DNA from: Mucilaginibacter paludis DSM 18603
Lineage (GTDB): Bacteria > Bacteroidota > Bacteroidia > Sphingobacteriales > Sphingobacteriaceae
Assembly (NCBI RefSeq): GCF_000166195.2
Contig: NZ_CM001403.1
Coordinates: 1,798,001-1,862,000 of the forward strand
Reading direction: 5' to 3'
DNA: 64,000 bases
The notes under the pieces: generated by a model
Told to the model about the DNA's origin: nothing
Seen by the model: the letters and a program-made list of their open reading frames with translations, nothing else
Databases searched by the model: none
Translations under genes and position numbers: made by a program
In this document: positions 8,608 through 17,993 of the stretch, piece by piece
Layout of the letters: every line of letters starts with the position of its first letter
Position numbering within the stretch: position 1 is the first letter of the stretch

Positions 8608-9602
8608 GATAGTAAACGTATTTTTTCAACTAAATCGGATAAACGGCTGGAGTATCCCATCTCGTTATCATACCAACCCACTACTTTTACCAGGCCGCCC
8701 ACTACTGATGTTAATTGAGCATCAAATATACAGCTATGCGGATTATCCAGAATATCAACAGAAACTATAGGGTCTTCGGTATATTCCAGTACCTCTTTCA
8801 TCCCGTTTTGCGACGCTTTTTTAAATGCTTCGTTAATTTGCCGTACGGTAGGAGTTTGCTTTAAACTGCAGGTAAAATCGGTTAACGATCCGTTTAATAC
8901 CGGCACCCTGATGCCGGCCCCACCCAAACGGCCAAGCAAATGCGGAAATATATTGGTAATGGCCTTTGCAGCCCCGGTTGATGTTGGAATAATTGACGCC
9001 GATGCAGCCCTGGCACGTCGTAAGTCCTTATGCGGAGCATCGTGCAGGTTCTGATCGCCGGTCATGGAGTGTACCGTGGTGATATAGCCATCGATAATAC
9101 CCCAGTTATCATCGAGCACTTTTACCATGGTAGCCACATTGTTTGTTGTACAGGAAGCGTTAGAGAGGATGGGAGAATGCAGATCCATATCACCATCGTT
9201 TACTCCTAAAACTACCGATGGCACATCTTTACTTGTGGAAGGTGCCGAAATAATTACCTGCTTTGCCCCGGCTGCAAGATGTTGTGATGCGCCTTCGCGC
9301 GATACAAATTTGCCGGTAGACTCAATAACAAGATCAATATTAAGCGATTTCCAAGGCAATTGCAACGGATCCTTTTCGGCAAAAACCCGGATAGGCTTGC
9401 CATTGATAATCAGATTTTCAGCATCAAAGCTAACCTCGCCGCCTTTAAACCCCCTGTGAACAGAATCATACTTAAACAAATGCGCAAGCGTGGCGGTATC
9501 TGTTAAATCGTTAATGGCTACAACGTCTACATTGGTATTTTGCAATATCAATCTTAAAAATACGCGGCCAATTCTGCCGAAACCATTGATAGCTATCTTC
9601 AT
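8604..9602 (-). CDS. gap: Glyceraldehyde-3-phosphate dehydrogenase
   Basis: A 332-residue type I GAPDH. The Rossmann start is AINGFGRIGRVFLRL, with N-D after the second strand (AINDLTD), typical of NAD preference. The catalytic cysteine is in SNASCTTNN and its histidine partner in TTVHSMTGDQNLHD; the C-terminal WYDNEMGYSSR block completes the site. It reversibly converts glyceraldehyde 3-phosphate to 1,3-bisphosphoglycerate. A -7 box (TAACTTTG, minus strand, 9626-9633) lies 24 bases upstream. It may be one of several paralogues; direction of flux cannot be inferred. Confidence 0.95.
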   Translation of the reverse strand: MKIAINGFGRIGRVFLRLILQNTNVDVVAINDLTDTATLAHLFKYDSVHRGFKGGEVSFDAENLIINGKPIRVFAEKDPLQLPWKSLNIDLVIESTGKFVSREGASQHLAAGAKQVIISAPSTSKDVPSVVLGVNDGDMDLHSPILSNASCTTNNVATMVKVLDDNWGIIDGYITTVHSMTGDQNLHDAPHKDLRRARAASASIIPTSTGAAKAITNIFPHLLGRLGGAGIRVPVLNGSLTDFTCSLKQTPTVRQINEAFKKASQNGMKEVLEYTEDPIVSVDILDNPHSCIFDAQLTSVVGGLVKVVGWYDNEMGYSSRLSDLVEKIRLLS

Positions 9603-9625
9603 TTACAATAATCATTCAAGGGGGG

Positions 9626-9633
9626 CAAAGTTA
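9626..9633 (-). promoter_or_regulatory. Bacteroidota -7 promoter box for gap
   Basis: The minus strand reads TAACTTTG, a full match to TAnnTTTG, ending 23 bases before the ATG. A good -33 TTG at the expected spacing was not found, so strength is uncertain. Confidence 0.45.
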
Positions 9634-9669
9634 TAAAGAACAATGATAAGATGTGTAAACGTTATGCAA

Positions 9670-10203
9670 TCAAACGTCGCCTCCTTTCTCAAAAGTGATA
9701 TCAGCGCTAAGCCATGAGCCTCTCGATCTAAAATCCATCACATTGGCAGCGTTATGCAAAAAAGGTACTTCGTAATTTTCAAAATTATGCGGAACATCCT
9801 CGTCTATACATTCGCCATCATTCCACACTTTAAATTTGTATTCATACGCCGCTTTCTTTTCTCTTCGCCTTTCGCTATCAATGGTATGAGTGTGGGTACA
9901 GTAAGCTAAAACGTTATTATTCAGTTCGGCCTGCCAGGCCATCCAATACACGCCGGGCTCGCTATCCAGGCCGCTATCCTTAGCGTAATTGTAAATTTTA
10001 ATGATCACGTTAAAGCCAAATCCCTTAGGCAAAACGTCGGGAATTTGTTGCAAATAGTGTAGAAGATCGTTCCCGTTTTGAATAGACGACGAACTCAGTT
10101 CGGGGCGGATCATGGCTACGTTAATAAAATGTGTTAAAAAATTACGGGTTGCCTTTAGCTTATCCGCTAAAAGCGAGCGCTCTTTTTTTGTTACCTGGTG
10201 CAT
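9670..10203 (-). CDS. Hypothetical protein
   Basis: A 177-residue soluble protein with no signal peptide or membrane segment. The N-terminal part (1-60) is helical and charged; the middle has WMAWQAELNNNVLAYCTHTH, a conserved-looking Trp/His/Cys cluster; the end is acidic with aromatic residues. I do not recognise the family. It is transcribed alone, divergent from the acyltransferase gene at 10470. Normal base composition and codon use argue for a real gene. Confidence 0.7.
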   Translation of the reverse strand: MHQVTKKERSLLADKLKATRNFLTHFINVAMIRPELSSSSIQNGNDLLHYLQQIPDVLPKGFGFNVIIKIYNYAKDSGLDSEPGVYWMAWQAELNNNVLAYCTHTHTIDSERRREKKAAYEYKFKVWNDGECIDEDVPHNFENYEVPFLHNAANVMDFRSRGSWLSADITFEKGGDV

Positions 10204-10469
10204 AATAATCTATTTTTCCTGAAGGCAAAATTGACGAGAAATTAATAAAAACCGTAATTATATTGCCCGGGAAGCATAAATATTTAAATGGCTGCATTTT
10301 TAAGTAGCCCAATTTATTTAGCCAAAGGCTTTTGTTGAAACCGAAGTGTAAAGCTCAAAACGTATATTTAAAGCAAAATTGAATATTTAGCAAAAAACAG
10401 GTACCTAAACGGCACTTCAATTGCAAGCCGACTAATAATTTAGCTACCATAAAACACACCGGGAGAGTA

Positions 10470-11552
10470 ATGTCTGTAAATACCAATCAAATAAAACGAA
10501 ACAACTCTATAGACTATTTAAGAGGCTTGGCGGCATGTGGCATTGTGTGTTACCATATGTATCTATTTAATTTTGGCGAAGCGGATTCATCATCCATCCT
10601 GGCAAAGGTAAAAATATATGGTGTTGCCATATTTTATGTTATCAGCGGGCTAACATTGAGTATTGTTTACCTTGGCAAACTTGAGTTTACCAAATCGAGT
10701 ATCGGCGAATTTTATTTTAAAAGGGCTGTAAGGGTTATACCTTTGTTATGGCTGGCCACTATTCTGCAAATCCTGATAGAATCAAACCGGGGATGGCCGC
10801 CCGTTAAAAAACTACTTAGCAACGTTACAGTATTTTATGGATCTTTTAAACCCAGCACTTTTATTGTTGGCGGGGCATGGTCTATCGGTAACGAAATACT
10901 TTTTTATCTTTTATTCCCCCTCCTGGTATGGCTCATTGTTAAAAACGTCAGGTTTTTTTACGTGGCTATCCTTTTTATTTCGTTACCGTTTTTTTACTAT
11001 ACGTTTAAAGGGCTCAACCCAACCGAAACACTTGGTCATCAATGGGATAAATATGCAAACTCGTTTGATCAGTTTATATTTTTCGCTATCGGCATCCTGT
11101 TCGGCACCTTTGCCCCCAAACTTGTAAAATTAAAGAGCTACCTCCCCTTATTTATTATTGCATTTGTGCTGCTATTTGCTTATTTCCCCGTAAGCGGCGA
11201 ACCTATCCACCTGGTGGTTGGTTACACACGTATTGTACTAAGCTTGCTCACCATTATAGTATGCTACCTGTTTTACAATTGCGATTTTGGATTTTTACCC
11301 GGATTTATGAAGGCGATATTGAATTTTCTGGCCGAATGCAGCTACTCGATCTATCTGCTGCACCAGGTAATTTTTGCGGCGCTGTTAAGGTTTGTACATA
11401 CCACTGCACCCGTATTGATATTATTAACCGTGAGCCTTACCTTGGTATTAAGCTATATCAGCTATAACTATTTCGAACTGTATTTTATGAATTGGGGCAA
11501 ACGTTATGTGCAAAATAAACGCGCGGAGAAAACATTGCTGCCCGTTTCGTAA
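10470..11552 (+). CDS. Membrane acyltransferase 3 family protein
   Basis: A 360-residue integral membrane protein with about ten hydrophobic segments. The N-terminus has the family signature NSIDYLRGLAACGIVCYHMY (residues about 11-30), where the His and the preceding Arg are the conserved pair of acyltransferase-3 enzymes (OafA/ExoZ-like). Such proteins O-acetylate or O-succinylate surface glycans. It is followed 42 bases later by a glycoside-hydrolase-like lipoprotein, so the two may act on the same polysaccharide. Confidence 0.9.
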   Translation: MSVNTNQIKRNNSIDYLRGLAACGIVCYHMYLFNFGEADSSSILAKVKIYGVAIFYVISGLTLSIVYLGKLEFTKSSIGEFYFKRAVRVIPLLWLATILQILIESNRGWPPVKKLLSNVTVFYGSFKPSTFIVGGAWSIGNEILFYLLFPLLVWLIVKNVRFFYVAILFISLPFFYYTFKGLNPTETLGHQWDKYANSFDQFIFFAIGILFGTFAPKLVKLKSYLPLFIIAFVLLFAYFPVSGEPIHLVVGYTRIVLSLLTIIVCYLFYNCDFGFLPGFMKAILNFLAECSYSIYLLHQVIFAALLRFVHTTAPVLILLTVSLTLVLSYISYNYFELYFMNWGKRYVQNKRAEKTLLPVS

Positions 11553-11594
11553 TTTGTAATTTAATTAAGCCTGCAGTTATTGATATCTACTTAA

Positions 11595-13205
11595 ATGAAG
11601 AAATTTTTATCAGTCCTTTTATTTATAGTTTTAGCTGGTGCTGCTATAAAAACCTTAACTGGTTGTATCTCATCACCCAGTCATACTACTGTTGATCAAG
11701 CGGGCAAGTACCCTGTAAAACCCAATGCCATCAAAAATATGTTTGGCATTAACTGTTACGAATGGAACTTTTTGAATAATCCATTTAACATCAACGATGT
11801 AAGCCATATTTACGACCCCAAAATGGATGTGATTAAAAGCTTTACAGGTGTACGGCATTATATGGACTGGAGTAAAATAGAGGCTACACAGGGGAATTAT
11901 ACTTTTAACCCGACGCACGACGGCGGCTGGAACTTTGACGCTATTTATGAAGGGTGTAAAAAAAACGGGATTGAGGTTCTGGTATGCCTTAAAACCTGCC
12001 CGCAATGGCTGGTAAACACCTATCCGCCCGGCGAGCGCGATAACGAAAACGTTCCGGCTCCATATAGCCTTAGCCACTCGGATCCGGCATCGTACATTTT
12101 ACAGGCCAAAGCAGGTTTCCAGTTTGCGGCAAGGTACGGCTACAATAAAAAGGTAGACCCCGCTTTGGTTAAAGTGGACAGCAAACCACGCTGGACCGGC
12201 GACCAGGTAAATCAACCCCAAATTGGCATGGGCCTGGTTAAATATATTGAGTGTGATAACGAACGCGATAAATGGTGGAAGGGTAAAAGGGCGCAACAAA
12301 ACGGAAGCGAATACGCAGCCAACCTATCGGCTTTTTACGACGGTGATAAAGGTAAATTAGGCAAAGGTGTGGGTGTAAAAAATGCCGACCCCAATATGCA
12401 GGTGGTGATGACAGGCCTGGCATCAGCCAACGTTCAGTTTGTGAAAGATATGGTTGAGTGGTGCAAAAAAAACCGGGGTTATAAACCTGATGGCAGCATC
12501 GATCTTTGTTTTGATGTGATTAACTATCACTTTGCCCCTAACGACCATAAGGAACATGCAAATGGCCAGGCCACCCGGGGCATAGCGCCTGAATTAAGCG
12601 AAGCCGGCGAAACAGCCGATGGTTTTGTTAGCCTATCTAATAGCCTGAAACAACACCCACCGGTGTGGATAACCGAAACCTGTTACGACATTAACCCCGG
12701 CAGTCCGCAAAGGGCCATAGCTATAGGCAACGAAAGAACAGCTGTTGAAACACAAGGCGACTGGCTGTTGCGCGCGGCGTTGTTATACAACCGCCACGGC
12801 ATTAAGAGGGCTTTTTATTATCAATTATTTGATGACAACGGCAGCGCTGTTCAATACAGTACTTCAGGATTGGCTGATGGTAAAACCCTGGAGCGCCGCC
12901 CCGCTGCCGACTATGCTTTACAAGTTACTAAACTGATGGGCAACTATGAATATAAAGCCACCATTAGCCAGGATCCTTTAGTGGATGTATACCAATTGGG
13001 CGATAAAAAAATGTTTGTGTTGATGATACCTGACGAAAAAGGAAGAACCGGCCATTTTATGCTCGATTTAGGCAAGGCTAAAACAGCTCTGGTTCATAAC
13101 CTGCAAATAGGTAAGAGTACAATGGGATCAACCCCGGAAGCAACCACAAACGGCAAATTTGATATGTATGTTACCGAAACGCCGATATTTGTGGAGGTAC
13201 AGTAG
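11595..13205 (+). CDS. Glycoside-hydrolase-like lipoprotein (clan GH-A fold)
   Basis: A 536-residue exported protein with a lipobox (TLTGC, Cys at about residue 24). The body has the landmarks of a TIM-barrel glycosidase: VRHYMDWSKIE, VLVCLKTCPQW, then YIECDNERDKWW, where N-E fits the acid/base pair of clan GH-A, and PPVWITETCYD, where the Glu fits the nucleophile. The last 100 residues look like a small beta domain. GH39- or GH5-like assignment is possible but not decided; substrate unknown. It follows an acyltransferase gene in the same direction. Confidence 0.75.
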   Translation: MKKFLSVLLFIVLAGAAIKTLTGCISSPSHTTVDQAGKYPVKPNAIKNMFGINCYEWNFLNNPFNINDVSHIYDPKMDVIKSFTGVRHYMDWSKIEATQGNYTFNPTHDGGWNFDAIYEGCKKNGIEVLVCLKTCPQWLVNTYPPGERDNENVPAPYSLSHSDPASYILQAKAGFQFAARYGYNKKVDPALVKVDSKPRWTGDQVNQPQIGMGLVKYIECDNERDKWWKGKRAQQNGSEYAANLSAFYDGDKGKLGKGVGVKNADPNMQVVMTGLASANVQFVKDMVEWCKKNRGYKPDGSIDLCFDVINYHFAPNDHKEHANGQATRGIAPELSEAGETADGFVSLSNSLKQHPPVWITETCYDINPGSPQRAIAIGNERTAVETQGDWLLRAALLYNRHGIKRAFYYQLFDDNGSAVQYSTSGLADGKTLERRPAADYALQVTKLMGNYEYKATISQDPLVDVYQLGDKKMFVLMIPDEKGRTGHFMLDLGKAKTALVHNLQIGKSTMGSTPEATTNGKFDMYVTETPIFVEVQ

Positions 13206-13308
13206 TTTGAGAGTAATACGGCTATCAAAATCACATCACATCCATTACCTAAAGAAATAACAATCTGTAAATCCTCCGTAATTTAGTAACACGATAACCA
13301 CTAACTCC

Positions 13309-13449
13309 TTATCCCTTCTTCCTTGCGGGATTAGATTTCATGGTAAAGTTAGCCTTAGAACTAACCGGACCGCCCTTGCCTGTGTTATTCTGCACTTCGC
13401 CTTTTTGAGCGGCTTTTAAAAAAGGGCTTTTTTTTGATGCTTTTGCCAT
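13309..13449 (-). CDS. Small basic protein, 46 residues
   Basis: ATG at 13449 to TAA at 13309 encodes a very basic, Lys/Asn/Ser/Gly-rich protein starting MAKASKKSPFLKAAQKGEVQ and ending NPARKKG. It has no hydrophobic core, so it is probably disordered or nucleic-acid binding. Short proteins of this style (Lys-rich start, TMKxNPARKK-like end) occur in Sphingobacteriaceae as far as I recall, which supports a real gene. The coding strand has normal codon use and no competing frame. Function unknown. Confidence 0.65.
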   Translation of the reverse strand: MAKASKKSPFLKAAQKGEVQNNTGKGGPVSSKANFTMKSNPARKKG

Positions 13450-13550
13450 GGGTATCTATTTTGAATATGATAAAGTTAACAAATACTTTGGAGTTTTTCT
13501 CCGCCTGATTTAAAACGAATGTAACTTAAGCATTATTGTAAATAAATAAA

Positions 13551-13579
13551 ATGCCAATGTACATTTTGCACATTGGCAT
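13551..13579. terminator. Perfect inverted repeat, candidate terminator
   Basis: ATGCCAATGT and ACATTGGCAT form a 10-bp stem around a 9-base loop. It sits between the end of the synthetase gene and the 46-residue gene, both on the minus strand, about 125 bases after the synthetase stop. The minus-strand side is followed by TTTATTTATTT, which suits intrinsic termination. Confidence 0.55.
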
Positions 13580-13650
13580 ATCACCTTATCGAATTTTATT
13601 CATTCAGCCTCTTATACGAAGGTGCACATTAGCCCCCCATTAATTCTGAA

Positions 13651-13703
13651 CATCTTCAAATTTACTCATCCGCACATTTGCAGACTTACTCATTTGCAGA
13701 TTG
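13651..13703. repeat. Short degenerate tandem repeat after the synthetase gene
   Basis: On the minus strand the segment reads TCTGCAAATGAGTAAG, then TCTGCAAATGTGCGGATGAG, then a weaker AAATTTGAAGATG copy. The core TCTGCAAATG occurs twice at 16-base spacing. It begins directly after the synthetase stop codon. Function is unknown. Confidence 0.4.
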
Positions 13704-13704
13704 G

Positions 13705-16700
13705 TTAAGCCGGTTTTACAGGGCTCCCAATCCAATCTGTGGAAGGCGAAAGTGTCTCGCCTTTCATTACTAACGATAAGGCATCAATATTACAATCGCT
13801 GGCAATATCGCTATCGTATAAAATAATTGAGCGTACGCCTATGCTGCTGCGCGATCCTATTTTAACCGGGCCTATCTTCATTACCCTGTCTTCAAACAAG
13901 TGGGTTTGGGGTCCGCAATCGTCGTTTAAAGCAACATCATCACCGAGGGTTATCATATCGTGCTCGGTAAAATCGGTTGTGTTAAGCCATGCTCTTTTTC
14001 CAATTTTTACACCCATTAAGCGCAAAAAGAAGGGAAGTAAAGGAGTGCCCTTTAAAAACTCTAACAGAAACGGAACCGCCAGCGCTTCGTATGTTGATGT
14101 TATGGCTTCGCTGCGCCAAACCAGCCAGGTCCACATAGGCTTTTGGCGTGCAGTATATTTACCTATAAAAACCCACTTCAAAATCAAGGTGAGTAAAAAT
14201 GCCGGTATACCCATGTAACACAAGTAATAAACCGGGAAAAGCACAACTATCTTCCATAAAGGCTCGTCAACCACCAAATCGTGAGCATAGGCTATAAATA
14301 ATACCGTAAAGCAAATAATGGCGCTTTCGGGCAGTATAATGCGGATAAATTCCACGGTGCCGCGGGCAAGCCTCCTCCGTTTTTTAGGATGGGTAGTCAA
14401 TTCACTTGGATAAGGATTACTCTCCTGCCTTCGTGGCATAGCTATAGCCGGCGATCCAAACCAATCCCGGGCAGTTTCGTCTGCCAGTTGCTGCGCACTT
14501 GGCGGGGTAGATAAAACACCTACCAGCATATTGCCGGGCAACTCGTACCCTTGCGGGATAAGCGCACTATTGCCCACAAAGCTACTGCTATTGATAATCG
14601 TTTTTTCCAATATCAATTGCTGCCCGCGCACATCGGCTTCGCCCAGTGTAACAGCATCGGCTATAAAGGCTTCGTCGCCAATTTCCAGTAGCGGGTGTGT
14701 AACACTGCTGGCGGTGGATACCTCTGTGTTCTTCCCTATTTTAGCACCCAGCAATCTAAAAAAGGTGGATACATACACACTGGCAAAAATTGGATGCAAT
14801 ACAATTAGGCATAACGACATCAACTGATCTGCCATCCATTTGCGTACATAAAACAGGCTGTAGATGGGGTACTTGCCCGGCTTTATATCGTGTTGCAAAA
14901 TCCGGGTTAGGAGTATGGTTTCAGCGGCAAATAATACGATGTATACCGCTGCAAACACGGGCACTAACCACAAATAGGTAAAATCATAATCGGGCGCGGC
15001 ATTATCCAGTTTATTAACCGCTATAATAGTTGGTATAAGCGGCAATAAAATAATGAAAGGGAAAGCAAATACCACAAGCATAAAGATAAATGCGTACTTA
15101 CGGCGGGTTGAGGCTGATACAGGCAATGGTTGAGGCAGATCGGCTATATCCTTCTTTTCCTTGAACTGAGCCGGGCTGCCATGCCATACTTCGCCCGGCT
15201 TAATGGTTTTACCGGCAGGCAGGTGGCTCAAATCCTGTAATTCGCTCCACTCCTCCATAACGGCACCGCCTGATATAACCGCACTGCTGCCGATATAGGC
15301 ATGATCGCCGATGTGGATTGATCTAAGCTTTAGCATGCCATCTTCTACAAAAGCGTTATTCAGCACTACTTGCGAGCTGATGCTTACATCGCTGCCTATC
15401 GTCACCAAATCTTCGGCGCCAATAGTTAAGGAGCTCAATTGCGCATCAGCCGCCACAGTTACCCCCAGCAGTCGCAAAAATTTAGGATATAGCGGCGTAC
15501 CATTTAAAAACTGTACCGGCACCAGGCGTTGCATGGTTTTAACAAACCACCAGCGGAAGTAATAACTTCCCCACAAGGGATAATCACCTTCTTTCATTTT
15601 GCCCAGCATTAACCACTTGCTTGCAATGGTTAACGCGGTAAACAACGGCGGAATAATGCAGAACAGGCCAATAGCCATTAAAACGGCATAACCGATATTA
15701 CCTGTTTCCTGTTCTACATAATAATACCCGAGGTAGGGGGCAAATATCTCTACCGAGAACAAGCCGTAAATAATACCTAATGAGATGGTTTGGGCCACGC
15801 CGCATAAAAAATGCTTCAAGGCCGACGCCTGGTGATACGTACGTTCCTTTTTCTCTGTTTTAACTTCCGTTTCCCAGGTTTCAACCAATTTACTTAATGG
15901 GCGGTGCAGATAAATATCCTTTAACGATGCCTGCGGCAATGCCGCGTCTCGCCTTAAACGGGAAACCAGGGCGGCGGCTAATAAAGAGTGCCCACCCAGA
16001 TCGGTAAAAAAGTCCATCGACAGGTCGATGGTTTTATTAGGGAAAATTTTGTTTAGTATGGCCAGAAAGCGGTCTCTCACAGGAGCATTCAGATCAAGCG
16101 TTTCCACCAGTCCATCCGCCAGTTGGGCGGTTAAAATATCCGGAACCGGCAATGCTTTGCGGTTAATTTTACCACTTGGCATACGCGGCATCTCGGGCAG
16201 GGCCATAATAGTGCCGGGCACCATGTACGATGGCAGTACTTTAGCCAACTCCGAACGAAGCAGGCTTTCCTCGATACAGGTATTATCCTCCGTTACCACA
16301 TATCCTACCAGCTGGTCCTGATCATTACTATCCTTTTTAACCGCCACTGCGGCGGATATAACGCCAGCCAGGCCGTTCAGCTTAACTTCAATTTCGCCTA
16401 ATTCGATGCGAAAGCCCCGTAGTTTAATCTGATCATCAAAACGCCCCTGTATATCAATAGTGCTATCCTCGTTAATAATAGCAGCGTCACCGGTTCGGTA
16501 TATCCTGTCGCCCGGCAAATCAACTAAAGCGGCAGGTTTGGCTATAAATTTCTCCTGGGTAAGTTGCGGCAATTTGACATATCCCTTTGATAAACCCGGG
16601 CCGCTTATCACCAGTTCACCACGTTCCCCGCGTGGTAAAGGGTTTAACTGCTCATCAACCACAGCCAGGTTATAGTTAGGCAAAGGATCGCCGATGGTAA

Positions 16701-17643
16701 TCAAATCGCCAAACTTTAGCGCAGCAAATGTGGCGCTAACCGTGGTTTCGGTAGGGCCGTAGCTATTAAAAAACTTCCGGTTTGGTTTGGCCCACCGGGC
16801 GAGTACCTGCGGTGTGCAGGCCTCACCCCCGGCGTTTATCAAACGCAACTCGGGGTTATTATCTTCCATTACGGCCAGCAAACTCGGCACGGCATGTAAA
16901 ATAGTTATCTTCTGATCGCGTAATACATCACCAAGCTCATCAATTGCTTTTGATGTGGTATTATCTGCCACCCAAATGGTAGCCCCGGCAAAGTAGCTTA
17001 CCCAGGTTTCCTCGCACCACATATCAAAAGATACCGAAAAGCCCTGGTAAACCTTATCGGTAGGCTCAATATGCAATACAGTTTGCTCGGCACGCACCAA
17101 TTGGCATATTTGCCGGTGCCCTATGGGGATACCCTTGGGCTTACCGGTACTTCCGGATGTGTATAATACATACGCGCAGTCATCGGGCTGCGGCCCCTCG
17201 GGCAATTTAAATATTTCGTTAAGGGCTGGCCTGGCGGCAATGGTCAATATGGGACACTCCACATTAAGGGGCTCCATACTAAAGCAAGCATCCGCTCCTA
17301 CCTCAAACAAAACGGTTTCTACGCGCTCTGCAGGCATATCCCGGTCTATAGGCACGTAGGCTGCCCCCGCTTTAATAATCCCTAAAATGGCTACGTGAAG
17401 CTCGAGCCCACGTTTCCACCATATGCCTATGTTATTGCCACGTTTGATGCCCTGGTTTGCTAATTGTACAGCAACAGCATCACTCCAGTGGTTAAGTTCT
17501 GCGTAGGTTAATGTTTGATTTTCAAAGATCAATGCGGTTTTATCCGCAAACTTCTGCGCCGATTCTCTGAATAAAACAGCAAGTGTTTCTTCTTTGATTA
17601 AATCTGGACGCTCAGCACCTTTGACGATACTAATAGTGCTCAT
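13705..17643 (-). CDS. Pls/PosA-family nonribosomal peptide synthetase
   Basis: A 1312-residue protein: adenylation domain (about 1-505), carrier domain (about 515-590), then a long C-terminal part with several membrane segments alternating with three left-handed-beta-helix-like soluble units (ITLGDDVALND, ITIGAEDLVTIGS, GDEAFIADAV). Adenylation motifs seen are YTSGSTGKPKGIP, NSYGPTETTVSAT, YRTGDAAIIN and PSGKINRKALP; the phosphopantetheine serine is S553 in DLGGHSLL. There is no condensation or thioesterase domain. This layout matches epsilon-poly-lysine synthetase (Pls) and PosA-like enzymes, where the C-terminal membrane part links amino acids into a chain. The activated amino acid cannot be read by eye. 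No phosphopantetheinyl transferase lies nearby. Confidence 0.9.
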   Translation of the reverse strand: MSTISIVKGAERPDLIKEETLAVLFRESAQKFADKTALIFENQTLTYAELNHWSDAVAVQLANQGIKRGNNIGIWWKRGLELHVAILGIIKAGAAYVPIDRDMPAERVETVLFEVGADACFSMEPLNVECPILTIAARPALNEIFKLPEGPQPDDCAYVLYTSGSTGKPKGIPIGHRQICQLVRAEQTVLHIEPTDKVYQGFSVSFDMWCEETWVSYFAGATIWVADNTTSKAIDELGDVLRDQKITILHAVPSLLAVMEDNNPELRLINAGGEACTPQVLARWAKPNRKFFNSYGPTETTVSATFAALKFGDLITIGDPLPNYNLAVVDEQLNPLPRGERGELVISGPGLSKGYVKLPQLTQEKFIAKPAALVDLPGDRIYRTGDAAIINEDSTIDIQGRFDDQIKLRGFRIELGEIEVKLNGLAGVISAAVAVKKDSNDQDQLVGYVVTEDNTCIEESLLRSELAKVLPSYMVPGTIMALPEMPRMPSGKINRKALPVPDILTAQLADGLVETLDLNAPVRDRFLAILNKIFPNKTIDLSMDFFTDLGGHSLLAAALVSRLRRDAALPQASLKDIYLHRPLSKLVETWETEVKTEKKERTYHQASALKHFLCGVAQTISLGIIYGLFSVEIFAPYLGYYYVEQETGNIGYAVLMAIGLFCIIPPLFTALTIASKWLMLGKMKEGDYPLWGSYYFRWWFVKTMQRLVPVQFLNGTPLYPKFLRLLGVTVAADAQLSSLTIGAEDLVTIGSDVSISSQVVLNNAFVEDGMLKLRSIHIGDHAYIGSSAVISGGAVMEEWSELQDLSHLPAGKTIKPGEVWHGSPAQFKEKKDIADLPQPLPVSASTRRKYAFIFMLVVFAFPFIILLPLIPTIIAVNKLDNAAPDYDFTYLWLVPVFAAVYIVLFAAETILLTRILQHDIKPGKYPIYSLFYVRKWMADQLMSLCLIVLHPIFASVYVSTFFRLLGAKIGKNTEVSTASSVTHPLLEIGDEAFIADAVTLGEADVRGQQLILEKTIINSSSFVGNSALIPQGYELPGNMLVGVLSTPPSAQQLADETARDWFGSPAIAMPRRQESNPYPSELTTHPKKRRRLARGTVEFIRIILPESAIICFTVLFIAYAHDLVVDEPLWKIVVLFPVYYLCYMGIPAFLLTLILKWVFIGKYTARQKPMWTWLVWRSEAITSTYEALAVPFLLEFLKGTPLLPFFLRLMGVKIGKRAWLNTTDFTEHDMITLGDDVALNDDCGPQTHLFEDRVMKIGPVKIGSRSSIGVRSIILYDSDIASDCNIDALSLVMKGETLSPSTDWIGSPVKPA

Positions 17644-17993
17644 GTTATTTTATAATTCCGCTGTTATTATGGTTTGTATAGTACCCTGGCGGATACACTT
17701 TTTGACATGCAATTATAGCTATAGTTTACTTATGTTATGTATCATCATTGTTAATAATTAGTTAACCGCTGCATTGTCCCTGTTTGCCGATGTCAACAAA
17801 CAATTGTAACAAATGTTCGCACTGCAATTTTATTAAAATGCAATTCCTTACATCATACCTGTAAAAAATGCTTTGCCACGGGTATTGTTGGTTGCTTGCG
17901 TTATTTTTCCAAAACATCACACCTTATAATATACAGACGGGGAGTTGAGCTTACCATTACAACGAGTAAAGCCCTGCCGCCTATCGAGTTAAT
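17644..17993. other. Intergenic region, no gene seen
   Basis: This 350-bp AT-rich stretch separates two minus-strand genes and presumably carries the promoter of the synthetase gene at its left side. I see no ORF with protein-like content, no strong hairpin and no convincing TAnnTTTG box. Confidence 0.5.
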
